This document shows, in pieces, positions 1 through 5,580 of a stretch of 5,947 nt of DNA; positions within the stretch are counted from its first letter, which is position 1, and every line of letters begins with the position of its first letter. Made by a program: the position numbers and the translations under genes. The notes beneath the pieces are model-generated. The model saw only the letters and a program-made list of their open reading frames with translations, searched no databases and was not told where the DNA came from. This DNA comes from an uncultured Clostridia bacterium (GTDB lineage Bacteria; Bacillota; Clostridia; Oscillospirales; Oscillospiraceae). The stretch is taken from assembly GCA_945926565.1 (NCBI GenBank), contig CAMELY010000088.1:1-5947 (forward strand), in the 5' to 3' direction.

Positions 1-245
<245 letters not shown>

Positions 246-265
246 GAAAAGTTCAGAGAAAACAG

Positions 266-305
266 ACATCCCAGACAGGAAAGCGTCCTGTCTGGGATGT
301 TTTTG
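266..305 (+). terminator. Rho-independent terminator after asnS
   Basis: A perfect 15-bp inverted repeat pairs 266-280 (ACATCCCAGACAGGA) with 286-300 around a five-base loop (281-285, AAGCG). It is followed by a run of T (300-304). It lies 21 bases after the asnS stop. Read on the other strand the same hairpin is followed by CTGTTTTCTC, an imperfect U tract, so it could also stop the convergent ATPase transcript ending at 346. Confidence 0.93.
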
Positions 306-345
306 CGTCTTTGGAGTGTTCGAGGAGACTGAAAGCCGGAGGCGC

Positions 346-1545
346 TCACAGGGTGGCCAGGCTGTCGATAAACTGCACCGCCGAGCGGGGGGTCCGGTTG
401 GGATTGCGCACATCCCAGCGGACAGCCAGAGCCATGAGCTGCTCCTCCTCCATGGTGATGCCCCGGAGCTTGGCCAGCTGCCGGATGAGATTGAGAAACT
501 GGGGCTTGGTCAGCTCCTGGAAGAGTACCCGCAGGCCGAAGCGCTCGGAGAGGGAGGTCTTCTCCTGGATGGTCTCGTTGGCGTCCACCTCATCTCCCAG
601 CCGGTCGGAGAAGGTCTCCCGCACCAGATGCCGCCGGTTGCTGGTGGCGTAGACCGCCACATTGTCCGGCCGGGGCTCCACGCTGCCCTCCAGAATCGTC
701 TTGAGCAGGGAGTAGTTCCGGTCGTCCTTGTCGAAGGCCAGGTCGTCAATGAACAGGATAAACTTCTGGGGCTGATGGCCCAGCATCCGCACCAGCTCGG
801 GGATGCCGGTGAGCTCCTCCTTGTCCACCTCGATGAGCCGCAGGTTCTCCATCCCCTCCATGGCCAGCAGGGCCTTGACGGTGGCGGACTTGCCGGTGCC
901 GCTGGAGCCGTAGAGCAGCATATTGTTCACCCGATGCCCCGCCAGCAGGGTGCGGGTGTTGGCGATGACCTGATCCCGCTGGCGCTGATAGCCCACCAGC
1001 TGGTCGGCGGGGACGCAGTCGGGATGCTGGACGGGGTAGAGCTGGCCGTCCTGCCAGACAAAGGCGTGATACCGGGCAAACTGGCCGCAGCCGTTCTGCC
1101 GGTAAAAATCCCGGAAAAAGCTGACGTCGGGCAGAGTTTTCCGCTCCCATTGAGGCAGCCCCCAGGCTACATCAGAGGCCTGGGCGGAACAGAGCTCCTC
1201 CCAGGGCAGGACCAGCAGGTGGTGGTTGAGCCGGTTGATGTCGCTCCCGGCGGCCTGGAGCAGAACAGAGGTGTCCTCCCCCTTGGCGGCGGCCAGGGCG
1301 AAGGGGGACTCGTCGTAGAGCATGTGATCTCTCAGATAGTCCCCCAGGGCGGAATAGCCCTCCTCAGCCAGGGCATAGAAGGCGTCGCAGTAGTGGTCAG
1401 TCCAGCCGGGATCCTGCCGGGCGATGGCCCGGAACATCTCCCGGAGGGAGGCCATCACCGGCAGCCGGAGCAGATTCCGATAGGCGGTGAGGCCGGTGAC
1501 GCCGCTGGTATAGGCCGGCTGGCTCCATTTCTTGTAATCCAACAT
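346..1545 (-). CDS. DUF815-family P-loop ATPase (AAA-like)
   Basis: Predicted cytosolic ATP-binding protein of 399 residues, cellular role unknown. The C-terminal half (about residues 184-399) is a DUF815 (PF05673) module. It shows GYQRQRD leading in, Walker A GSSGTGKS at about 213-220, Walker B FILFIDD at about 262-268, LLKTILEGS, the sensor-like YATSNRRHL at about 309-317, FSDRLGDEVD, and an end motif NRTPRSAVQFID. The N-terminal 180 residues are mostly helical with no motif I recognise. I chose the ATG at 1545 (MLDYKKWSQ) because AAGGAG (1561-1556) sits 10 bases upstream; the frame is open 22 codons further, but that extension would run through a hairpin and has no better ribosome binding site. 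It follows the membrane-protein gene on the same strand, with 62 bases between them. I see no promoter of its own in that gap, so it probably depends on read-through past the hairpin at 1563-1592. Confidence 0.9.
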   Translation of the reverse strand: MLDYKKWSQPAYTSGVTGLTAYRNLLRLPVMASLREMFRAIARQDPGWTDHYCDAFYALAEEGYSALGDYLRDHMLYDESPFALAAAKGEDTSVLLQAAGSDINRLNHHLLVLPWEELCSAQASDVAWGLPQWERKTLPDVSFFRDFYRQNGCGQFARYHAFVWQDGQLYPVQHPDCVPADQLVGYQRQRDQVIANTRTLLAGHRVNNMLLYGSSGTGKSATVKALLAMEGMENLRLIEVDKEELTGIPELVRMLGHQPQKFILFIDDLAFDKDDRNYSLLKTILEGSVEPRPDNVAVYATSNRRHLVRETFSDRLGDEVDANETIQEKTSLSERFGLRVLFQELTKPQFLNLIRQLAKLRGITMEEEQLMALAVRWDVRNPNRTPRSAVQFIDSLATL

Positions 1546-1562
1546 GATTCTCTCTCTCCTTG

Positions 1563-1592
1563 AAAAGGGCGCATGACTTTCGCCATGCGCCC
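1563..1592 (-). terminator. Intercistronic hairpin with U tract, between the membrane protein and the ATPase gene
   Basis: On the minus strand a perfect 9-bp stem pairs GGGCGCATG with CATGCGCCC (bases 1584-1592 and 1567-1575) around an eight-base loop. TTTT (1566-1563) follows at once. It begins 15 bases past the stop of the upstream gene and its U tract ends one base before the AAGGAG ribosome binding site of the ATPase gene. It has the form of an intrinsic terminator, but because no separate ATPase promoter is visible it may be a partial terminator or an mRNA-end stabiliser that sets the ratio of the two products. Confidence 0.75.
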
Positions 1593-1607
1593 GAACAGTT
1601 ACAGGGC

Positions 1608-2144
1608 TCAACCCATGTCTACGGTAAAGGTGGTGGAGGTGCCATTGAGCTGGGTACCGTCGCTGAGACGGAAGGCGTCGGTGCGGACGGTGATCTGGTG
1701 CTCGCCGGTGCCCGGGTCAAAGGCGTCGGTGACCTTCCACTGGTCGCTCTGGCCGGGCTGGACGTCCTCGGCGCTGTAGAGCACTTGATTCTCCTCGTCG
1801 GTGATCAGGAAACGGAAGGAGACGGTATTCTGGCTGTCGTTGGAGAGGGTCACAGTGTCCACGCCGTCGGTGATGCTGAAATCCACAAAGCCGGGGAAGA
1901 GGATGGTTCCGCTGTCCTGAGCGGCGTCTGACTGGCCGGCGCCGTCCGGGCTGGCGACGCCGCTGTTGTCGCTCTGGGAGGCGCCCACCCGGCCGGGAAC
2001 GTGGCTGGTCATGGGGGGATCCACAATGCCCAGGACAAAGGCAAAATAGGACACTGCCGCCAGAATGAGACAGATGAGCAGAATCAGACCAGAGGTCAGC
2101 AGCAGATTGGTCTCATGCTCGGGCATTTGGGTTCGTTTTCCCAC
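1608..2144 (-). CDS. Single-pass membrane protein with extracytoplasmic beta-rich domain, unknown function
   Basis: A 178-residue protein that I do not recognise. It has a short polar N-terminus, one strongly hydrophobic segment at about residues 14-41 (LLLTSGLILLICLILAAVSY onward), a Gly/Ser/Asp-rich linker to about residue 80, then a roughly 100-residue domain of alternating hydrophobic and polar residues with many Thr, Asp and Val. That pattern suggests an Ig-like or CARDB-like beta sandwich on the outer face. The only cysteine (C25) is inside the membrane segment, preceded by Ile, so it is not a convincing lipobox; N-in, C-out topology is inferred. I chose the GTG at 2144 because AGGAGG (2159-2154) lies nine bases upstream. 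An ATG six codons later would be 27 bases from that site, and a longer frame back to 2249 would start upstream of the promoter. It has its own promoter and is followed on the same strand by the DUF815 ATPase. Confidence 0.82.
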   Translation of the reverse strand: MGKRTQMPEHETNLLLTSGLILLICLILAAVSYFAFVLGIVDPPMTSHVPGRVGASQSDNSGVASPDGAGQSDAAQDSGTILFPGFVDFSITDGVDTVTLSNDSQNTVSFRFLITDEENQVLYSAEDVQPGQSDQWKVTDAFDPGTGEHQITVRTDAFRLSDGTQLNGTSTTFTVDMG

Positions 2145-2195
2145 AGAAAAGGACCTCCTATCCGTGCGAGGGGATATAAGCGTACATTTCCCTAC

Positions 2196-2224
2196 ATTAT
2201 AACGGATACCGGCGAAAAAGACAA
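2196..2224 (-). promoter_or_regulatory. Sigma-A-type promoter for the membrane protein / ATPase pair
   Basis: On the minus strand, TTGTCT (2224-2219, 4/6 match to TTGACA) and a perfect TATAAT (2201-2196) are separated by 17 bases. Transcription should start near 2189-2190, giving a leader of about 45 bases before the GTG start. It is back to back with the rightward promoter; the two -35 boxes are 18 bases apart. Confidence 0.82.
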
Positions 2225-2242
2225 GAAGTAATTGGCGGGCTC

Positions 2243-2271
2243 TTGCCAAGGCCGGTTCCCTCTGCTACAAT
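2243..2271 (+). promoter_or_regulatory. Sigma-A-type promoter for the YlmH-like operon, overlapping the start of the gene
   Basis: TTGCCA (2243-2248, 5/6) and TACAAT (2266-2271, 5/6) are separated by 17 bases. The expected transcription start is at 2278-2279, and 2279 is the A of the ATG chosen for the downstream gene. The first ATG in this frame (2270) overlaps the -10 box and so would not be transcribed from this promoter. The result is a predicted leaderless transcript. Confidence 0.72.
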
Positions 2272-2278
2272 GAAGCCT

Positions 2279-3067
2279 ATGAACAAGACAGATTATTTAT
2301 CCAAAGCCTCCCGAACCCCGGAGGAGCGGCTGCTCCTGAGCAGGGTTTGGGATCAAATTGAGTGCGCCGGACAGCGGAGCATTCCACAGGCCACCCACTT
2401 CCTCTCACCGGAGGAGCAGCGGGCGGTCTCCCGTCTGCTCGCCGCCCTGGGAGATCCGCCTCACCGGTTCTGGGGCGGCTATAAGGGGGCCCAGCGGCAG
2501 CTGTGCGTCTTCCTGCCGGACTGGATGGAGTGGGAGGACTATGACGAGACCCCCGTCACCGCCCTGCGGGCCGAGTGGTACCGGGGAGACAGCCTGACCC
2601 ATCGGGATCTGCTGGGCTCTCTCATGGGCCAGGGCATCAAGCGGGAGACGGTGGGGGATATTCTGGTGGACGAAAACAGCTGCGACCTGCTGGTGCTCAC
2701 CGAGATCGCCCCCTTCCTGCTGCAAAACTTTCTCTCCGCCGGGCGCACCAAGCTGTCGGTCCATGAGGTGCCCCTGAATCAGCTCCACATTCCGGTCCAG
2801 GAGGTCAAACGGATTCACGACACGGTGTCCAGTCTCCGGCTGGACGCGGTGGCCGCGGCAGGCTTCTCGGTGAGCCGGGCGAAGATGGCGGAGTATATCC
2901 GGGCCGGTAAGGTGGCGGTGAACTGGCAGGCCACGGACCGCACCGACTTCCCGGTGCAGGCGGGGGACGTGATCTCTTGCCGGGGGCTGGGCCGGTGCAG
3001 GCTGGCGGAGACGGGGGGCCTCTCCCGCAAGGGCAGAATCAACCTGGAATTGGAACGCTATCTGTGA
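2279..3067 (+). CDS. ylmH: YlmH-like S4-domain RNA-binding protein
   Basis: A 262-residue cytosolic protein of the YlmH family, S4 proteins that bind RNA and, in Firmicutes, are linked to ribosomes and the cell-division gene cluster (family knowledge). The family signature regions are visible: FLSPEEQ near residue 40, LTHRDLLGSLMGQGIKRE and then GDILVDENSCDLLVL mid-protein, VGRT-like SAGRTKLSV, and the C-terminal S4 domain from about 187 (RLDAVAAAGFSVSRAKMAEY, then AGKVAVNW and AGDVISCRG). It ends in the typical SRKGRINLELERYL. The length fits the family. I start it at the ATG at 2279 (MNKTDYL). Neither this ATG nor the ones at 2270 and TTG 2243 has a purine-rich ribosome binding site, and the promoter -10 box ends eight bases before it. 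Here it heads an operon with a DUF896 protein instead of sitting beside ftsZ or sepF, so it could be a paralogue. Confidence 0.88.
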   Translation: MNKTDYLSKASRTPEERLLLSRVWDQIECAGQRSIPQATHFLSPEEQRAVSRLLAALGDPPHRFWGGYKGAQRQLCVFLPDWMEWEDYDETPVTALRAEWYRGDSLTHRDLLGSLMGQGIKRETVGDILVDENSCDLLVLTEIAPFLLQNFLSAGRTKLSVHEVPLNQLHIPVQEVKRIHDTVSSLRLDAVAAAGFSVSRAKMAEYIRAGKVAVNWQATDRTDFPVQAGDVISCRGLGRCRLAETGGLSRKGRINLELERYL

Positions 3068-3091
3068 GCGAAAAAGAATGAGGTAGAAGAG

Positions 3092-3310
3092 ATGAAACAG
3101 GAACGGATTGACCGGATCAACGAGCTGGCCCGCAAGGCCAAGACGGTGGGCCTCACCCCGGAGGAGATTGCCGAGCGGGACGTCCTCCGCCGGGAGTATA
3201 TCGACGCCGTCAAGGCCTCCCTCTGCGGCCAGCTGGACAATACCTATATTGTGGACGAGCACGGCAACAAGCGCCCCCTGAAAAAGCGGAGCGGAGGGCG
3301 GCTCCAGTGA
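3092..3310 (+). CDS. DUF896 (YnzC/UPF0291-type) small protein
   Basis: A 72-residue, highly charged, mostly helical cytosolic protein. RINELARKAKTVGLTPEE, then ERDVLRREYIDAVKASL, is the DUF896 helical hairpin known from B. subtilis YnzC; the C-terminal tail (IVDEHGNKRPLKK) matches the usual 'D..GN' ending. The biochemical role of this family is not known to me. A weak GAGG (3080-3083) lies eight bases before the ATG. The gene starts 24 bases after the S4-protein stop and its own TGA overlaps the GTG of the next gene, so it is the second cistron of the operon. Confidence 0.93.
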   Translation: MKQERIDRINELARKAKTVGLTPEEIAERDVLRREYIDAVKASLCGQLDNTYIVDEHGNKRPLKKRSGGRLQ

Positions 3311-3798
3311 GAAGTACAGAGCCGCTGGCCCGGGCCATGACCCGCTGGTTCGGGCGGGACGCCGCCCGGGTGCAGCATTTTCTCAAGGTCTGGGCCTTTG
3401 CCCGGATGATCGGCCGGCGGGAGGGCATGGAGGAGGAGCAGCTCTTTGTGCTGGAGTCCGCCGCCCTAGCCCACGACATCGGCATCAAGACCGCCGAGGC
3501 CCGGTATCACTCCTGCGCCGGCCACTATCAGGAGGAGCTGGGCCCGGAGGACGCCCGGCCCATGCTGGAGGAGCTGGGCTACACCCCGGAGGAGACCGAG
3601 CGGATCTGCTGGCTCATCGGCCATCACCACACCTACGGCCTGGATGGCGGACTGGACTACCAGATTCTGCTGGAGGCGGATTTTCTGGTCAACGCCTATG
3701 AGGAGCCCTTCTCCCGGGAGGCGATTGCCGCCGGAGGGGAGCGGTTTTTCCGCACTCAGGCGGGACTGGAGCTGCTGCACACCTTATATTTGGATTAG
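3307..3798 (+). CDS. HD-domain phosphohydrolase-like protein
   Basis: A 163-residue soluble protein with a complete HD metal-binding pattern: H24, H56-D57 (in ALAHDIGIK), a second histidine region at 106-108 (IGHHHTYG) and D125 (LLEADFLVN). HD proteins are metal-dependent hydrolases of phosphate esters, often of nucleotides; the substrate here cannot be told from sequence. It starts at GTG 3307, which overlaps the DUF896 stop codon by four bases (GTGA). GGAGGG at 3293-3298, inside the upstream gene, is eight bases away, so translational coupling is likely. An internal ATG at residue 11 has no better ribosome binding site, and starting there would leave less room before H24. The next gene, a MATE exporter, begins 42 bases downstream on the same strand. 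Confidence 0.88.
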   Translation: MRSTEPLARAMTRWFGRDAARVQHFLKVWAFARMIGRREGMEEEQLFVLESAALAHDIGIKTAEARYHSCAGHYQEELGPEDARPMLEELGYTPEETERICWLIGHHHTYGLDGGLDYQILLEADFLVNAYEEPFSREAIAAGGERFFRTQAGLELLHTLYLD

Positions 3799-3803
3799 CA
3801 CGG

Positions 3804-3840
3804 AAGGAGTCAGGCCGGAGAGACCGGCCCATTCAAGTTT
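3804..3840 (+). promoter_or_regulatory. Ribosome binding site separated from the MATE start by a hairpin
   Basis: The only Shine-Dalgarno in this gap is AAGGAG (3804-3809), 31 bases before the MATE ATG at 3841. Between them a 6-bp all-GC stem pairs GGCCGG (3813-3818) with CCGGCC (3824-3829) around AGAGA. Folding it out brings the effective spacing to about 14 bases. No U tract follows, so it is not a terminator. Confidence 0.55.
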
Positions 3841-5235
3841 ATGAGCAAGCTGATTGGAACGAAGGCGTTTTACAAATCAGTGCTGACGGTGGCGGTGCCG
3901 ATTCTGATTCAGAACGGCATCACCACTTTTGTCAGCCTTTTGGACAATATCATGATCGGCCAGGTGGGGACGGAGCAGATGTCCGGCGTGGCCATTGTCA
4001 ACCAGGTTCTCTTTGTCTACAACCTGGCCCTGTTCGGCATCCTGTCCGGGGCCTCCATCTACGGCGCCCAGTTTTACGGCAAGGGGGACTGGGAGGGGCT
4101 GCGCTCCACCTTCCGCTTCAAGGTGACCGCCGGGCTGGCCGTCTTTGGCTGCGGCCTGGCCGTCTTTCTGCTGGGCGGCCCACAGATGATCGAGCTGTTT
4201 CTCCACGAGAGCGACGCCGGAGCGGATCTGGAGATCGCCCTTCACGCGGGGACGGGCTATCTGGATCTGATGCTGGTGGGCCTGCTGCCCTATGCCGTCT
4301 CCCAGATCTACGCCAGCACCCTCCGGGAGACGGGGGAGACAATGGTGCCCATGTACGCCGGTGTGGCGGCGGTGATTGTCAACCTGCTGTTTAACTACAT
4401 CCTCATCTTCGGAAAGCTGGGGGCTCCCGCCCTGGGGGTGCAGGGCGCCGCCATCGCCACCGTTCTCTCCCGGTATGTGGAGTGCGCCATCATCCTGATC
4501 TGGACCCACCGGCATCCGGAGCGGAACCGGTTTATCGTGGGGGCCTACCGCACCCTCCGGGTGCCCCGGGCCCTGGTGGGGCAGATTGTCCGCAAGGGCA
4601 CGCCCCTGGCGGTGAACGAGGTGCTCTGGTCCCTGGGCATGACCGTTCTGGTGCAGTGCTACTCCCTCCGGGGTCTGGACGTGGTGGCGGCGGTCAACAT
4701 CACCAACACCATCAACAACCTGTTTACCACCGTGTTTATGGCCATCGGCACCGCGGTCAGCATTCTGGTGGGCCAGCTGCTGGGGGCGAACCGGCTGGAG
4801 GAGGCCAGGGACACCGCCTACAAGACCATCTGCTTCTCGGTGCTCTGCTGCGTGGTCACCGGGCTGGCCATGGCAGGGCTGTCCTCGCTGTTTCCCCGGA
4901 TCTACAACACCACAGCAGAGGTGCGGGCGCTGGCGGCCCAGCTCATCCTGGTCATGGCGGTGTGCATGCCCCACAACGCCTTTTTGCATGCCACCTACTT
5001 TACCATCCGCTCCGGCGGCAAGACAGTGGTCACCTTCCTCTTTGACAGCGGCTTTACCTGGGCGGTCTCCATCCCCCTGGCCTATTTGCTCACCTGGGGC
5101 ACCGGCCTGTCCACCCTCTGGATTTTTGCAGCGGTGAATGCGGCGGATCTGATCAAGTGCGTCATCGGCTTCTTCCTGCTGCGCAGCGGGTTCTGGATGA
5201 ACAATATGGCGGGGGATCCCAAGCTGGCCCGGTGA
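3841..5235 (+). CDS. MATE-family multidrug/cation efflux transporter
   Basis: A 464-residue inner-membrane transporter with about 12 hydrophobic segments, the usual MATE length, arranged as two related MatE halves (about 10-230 and 245-460). MATE proteins export organic cations, drugs or metabolites in exchange for Na+ or H+; the substrate here is unknown. The first helix has VPILIQNGITTFVSLLDNIM, including D35, which matches the conserved TM1 acid of NorM-type proteins. The second half has the conserved acid E260 in AVNEVLW and then NTINNLFTTVF. Its start, MSKLIGTKAFYKSVL, is typical of clostridial MATE proteins, and no other ATG, GTG or TTG lies in frame between it and the previous gene's stop. 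The Shine-Dalgarno is unusually far away across a hairpin. It is the last gene of the operon; its TGA is the first base of a short terminator. Confidence 0.95.
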   Translation: MSKLIGTKAFYKSVLTVAVPILIQNGITTFVSLLDNIMIGQVGTEQMSGVAIVNQVLFVYNLALFGILSGASIYGAQFYGKGDWEGLRSTFRFKVTAGLAVFGCGLAVFLLGGPQMIELFLHESDAGADLEIALHAGTGYLDLMLVGLLPYAVSQIYASTLRETGETMVPMYAGVAAVIVNLLFNYILIFGKLGAPALGVQGAAIATVLSRYVECAIILIWTHRHPERNRFIVGAYRTLRVPRALVGQIVRKGTPLAVNEVLWSLGMTVLVQCYSLRGLDVVAAVNITNTINNLFTTVFMAIGTAVSILVGQLLGANRLEEARDTAYKTICFSVLCCVVTGLAMAGLSSLFPRIYNTTAEVRALAAQLILVMAVCMPHNAFLHATYFTIRSGGKTVVTFLFDSGFTWAVSIPLAYLLTWGTGLSTLWIFAAVNAADLIKCVIGFFLLRSGFWMNNMAGDPKLAR

Positions 5236-5253
5236 GGGGGAAATGCCCCTTTT
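5235..5253 (+). terminator. Short terminator overlapping the MATE stop codon
   Basis: AGGGG (5235-5239) pairs with CCCCT (5246-5250) around a six-base loop and is followed by TTTT (5250-5253). The first paired base is the last base of the TGA stop. The stem is only five pairs, so termination may be partial, but a fresh strong promoter begins 16 bases later. Confidence 0.6.
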
Positions 5254-5268
5254 CGGTTAAAAAGTGTG

Positions 5269-5296
5269 TTGACAACCGGAAAAAACCTGCTAAAAT
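5269..5296 (+). promoter_or_regulatory. Strong extended -10 promoter for alaS
   Basis: A perfect TTGACA (5269-5274) is followed after 16 bases by TAAAAT (5291-5296, 5/6), with TGC immediately before it as an extended -10. The predicted transcription start is 5301-5304, just ahead of the T-box Stem I. Confidence 0.92.
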
Positions 5297-5300
5297 AACA

Positions 5301-5540
5301 GCTGTATCAATCTGGCTGTGACGAAACCAATCACAGAAACGCCGCCGGAGAGCGAGCGGGGGAGAGTGCAAGCCCCGCGGGCCGGCCCTGTGAGCGCCAT
5401 TTCCGAGCCGTCCGGGATGACCGGAACGCCTCACTCCCGTTAAAGAGTGTCCGAGATGTCTCCCTCTGCGGGGACAAATCAGGGTGGTACCGTGAAGCCA
5501 GGCCTTCGCCCCTGAACCGGGGCGGAGGCCTTTTCTGTTC
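5301..5540 (+). promoter_or_regulatory. Alanine T-box riboswitch leader of alaS
   Basis: This untranslated leader senses uncharged tRNA-Ala by base pairing and switches transcription of alaS on. Stem I can be traced: UGGCU/AGCCG (5313-5317 with 5406-5410), GAAA/UUUC (5323-5326 with 5400-5403), UCACAG/CUGUGA (5331-5336 with 5388-5393), GCCGG/CCGGC (5344-5348 with 5382-5386) and a distal GCGGGG/CCCCGC arm (5356-5361 with 5373-5378). The specifier loop (5394-5399, GCGCCA) holds GCC, an alanine codon, followed by the expected purine. The T-box AGGGTGGTACCGTG is at 5481-5494. The antiterminator pairs 5480-5484 with 5510-5514 and 5492-5497 with 5504-5509 around the bulge UGGUACC (5485-5491). UGGU matches a tRNA ending ACCA, and tRNA-Ala has A73. 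Confidence 0.96.
5501..5539 (+). terminator. T-box-controlled terminator before alaS
   Basis: A 12-bp stem with one G-U pair joins 5501-5512 to 5519-5530 around TGAACC and is followed by TTTTCTGTT. Its 5' arm contains the bases (5504-5512) that the antiterminator needs, so the two folds are mutually exclusive. It should form when tRNA-Ala is charged. Confidence 0.95.
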
Positions 5541-5580
5541 CGCCCCGCTGCGCCTGTATTCTACTGTTGGAGGTTATTGT

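Noticed and set aside
316..1563. A 415-codon open frame on the plus strand
   Set aside because: It lies antisense to the DUF815 ATPase gene and its translation is low-complexity Gly/Val/Leu/Gln-rich with no domain. Long antisense frames are expected where third codon positions are nearly all G or C. The minus-strand frame has Walker motifs and a ribosome binding site.
1546..1611. 22-codon N-terminal extension of the ATPase
   Set aside because: It would translate through the hairpin and overlap the stop of the upstream gene, and it has a weaker start context than the ATG at 1545.
1608..2144. Lipoprotein signal in the membrane protein
   Set aside because: The single cysteine (residue 25) is preceded by Ile and lies in the middle of a long hydrophobic helix, so it lacks the small residue expected at -1 of a lipobox.
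2145..2249. 35-codon N-terminal extension of the membrane protein
   Set aside because: It would begin upstream of the promoter that serves the gene, and the GTG at 2144 has a near-perfect AGGAGG nine bases away.
2405..3262. A 285-codon open frame on the minus strand
   Set aside because: It runs antisense through both the S4 protein and the DUF896 gene and has no start signals or recognisable domain.
3811..3830. Terminator between the HD gene and the MATE gene
   Set aside because: The GC stem is followed by CATTCAAG rather than a T run, so it does not have intrinsic terminator form.
3877..4989. A 370-codon open frame on the minus strand, rich in His, Gly and Gln
   Set aside because: It is a shadow of the MATE transporter, whose own frame has clear family motifs and membrane helices.
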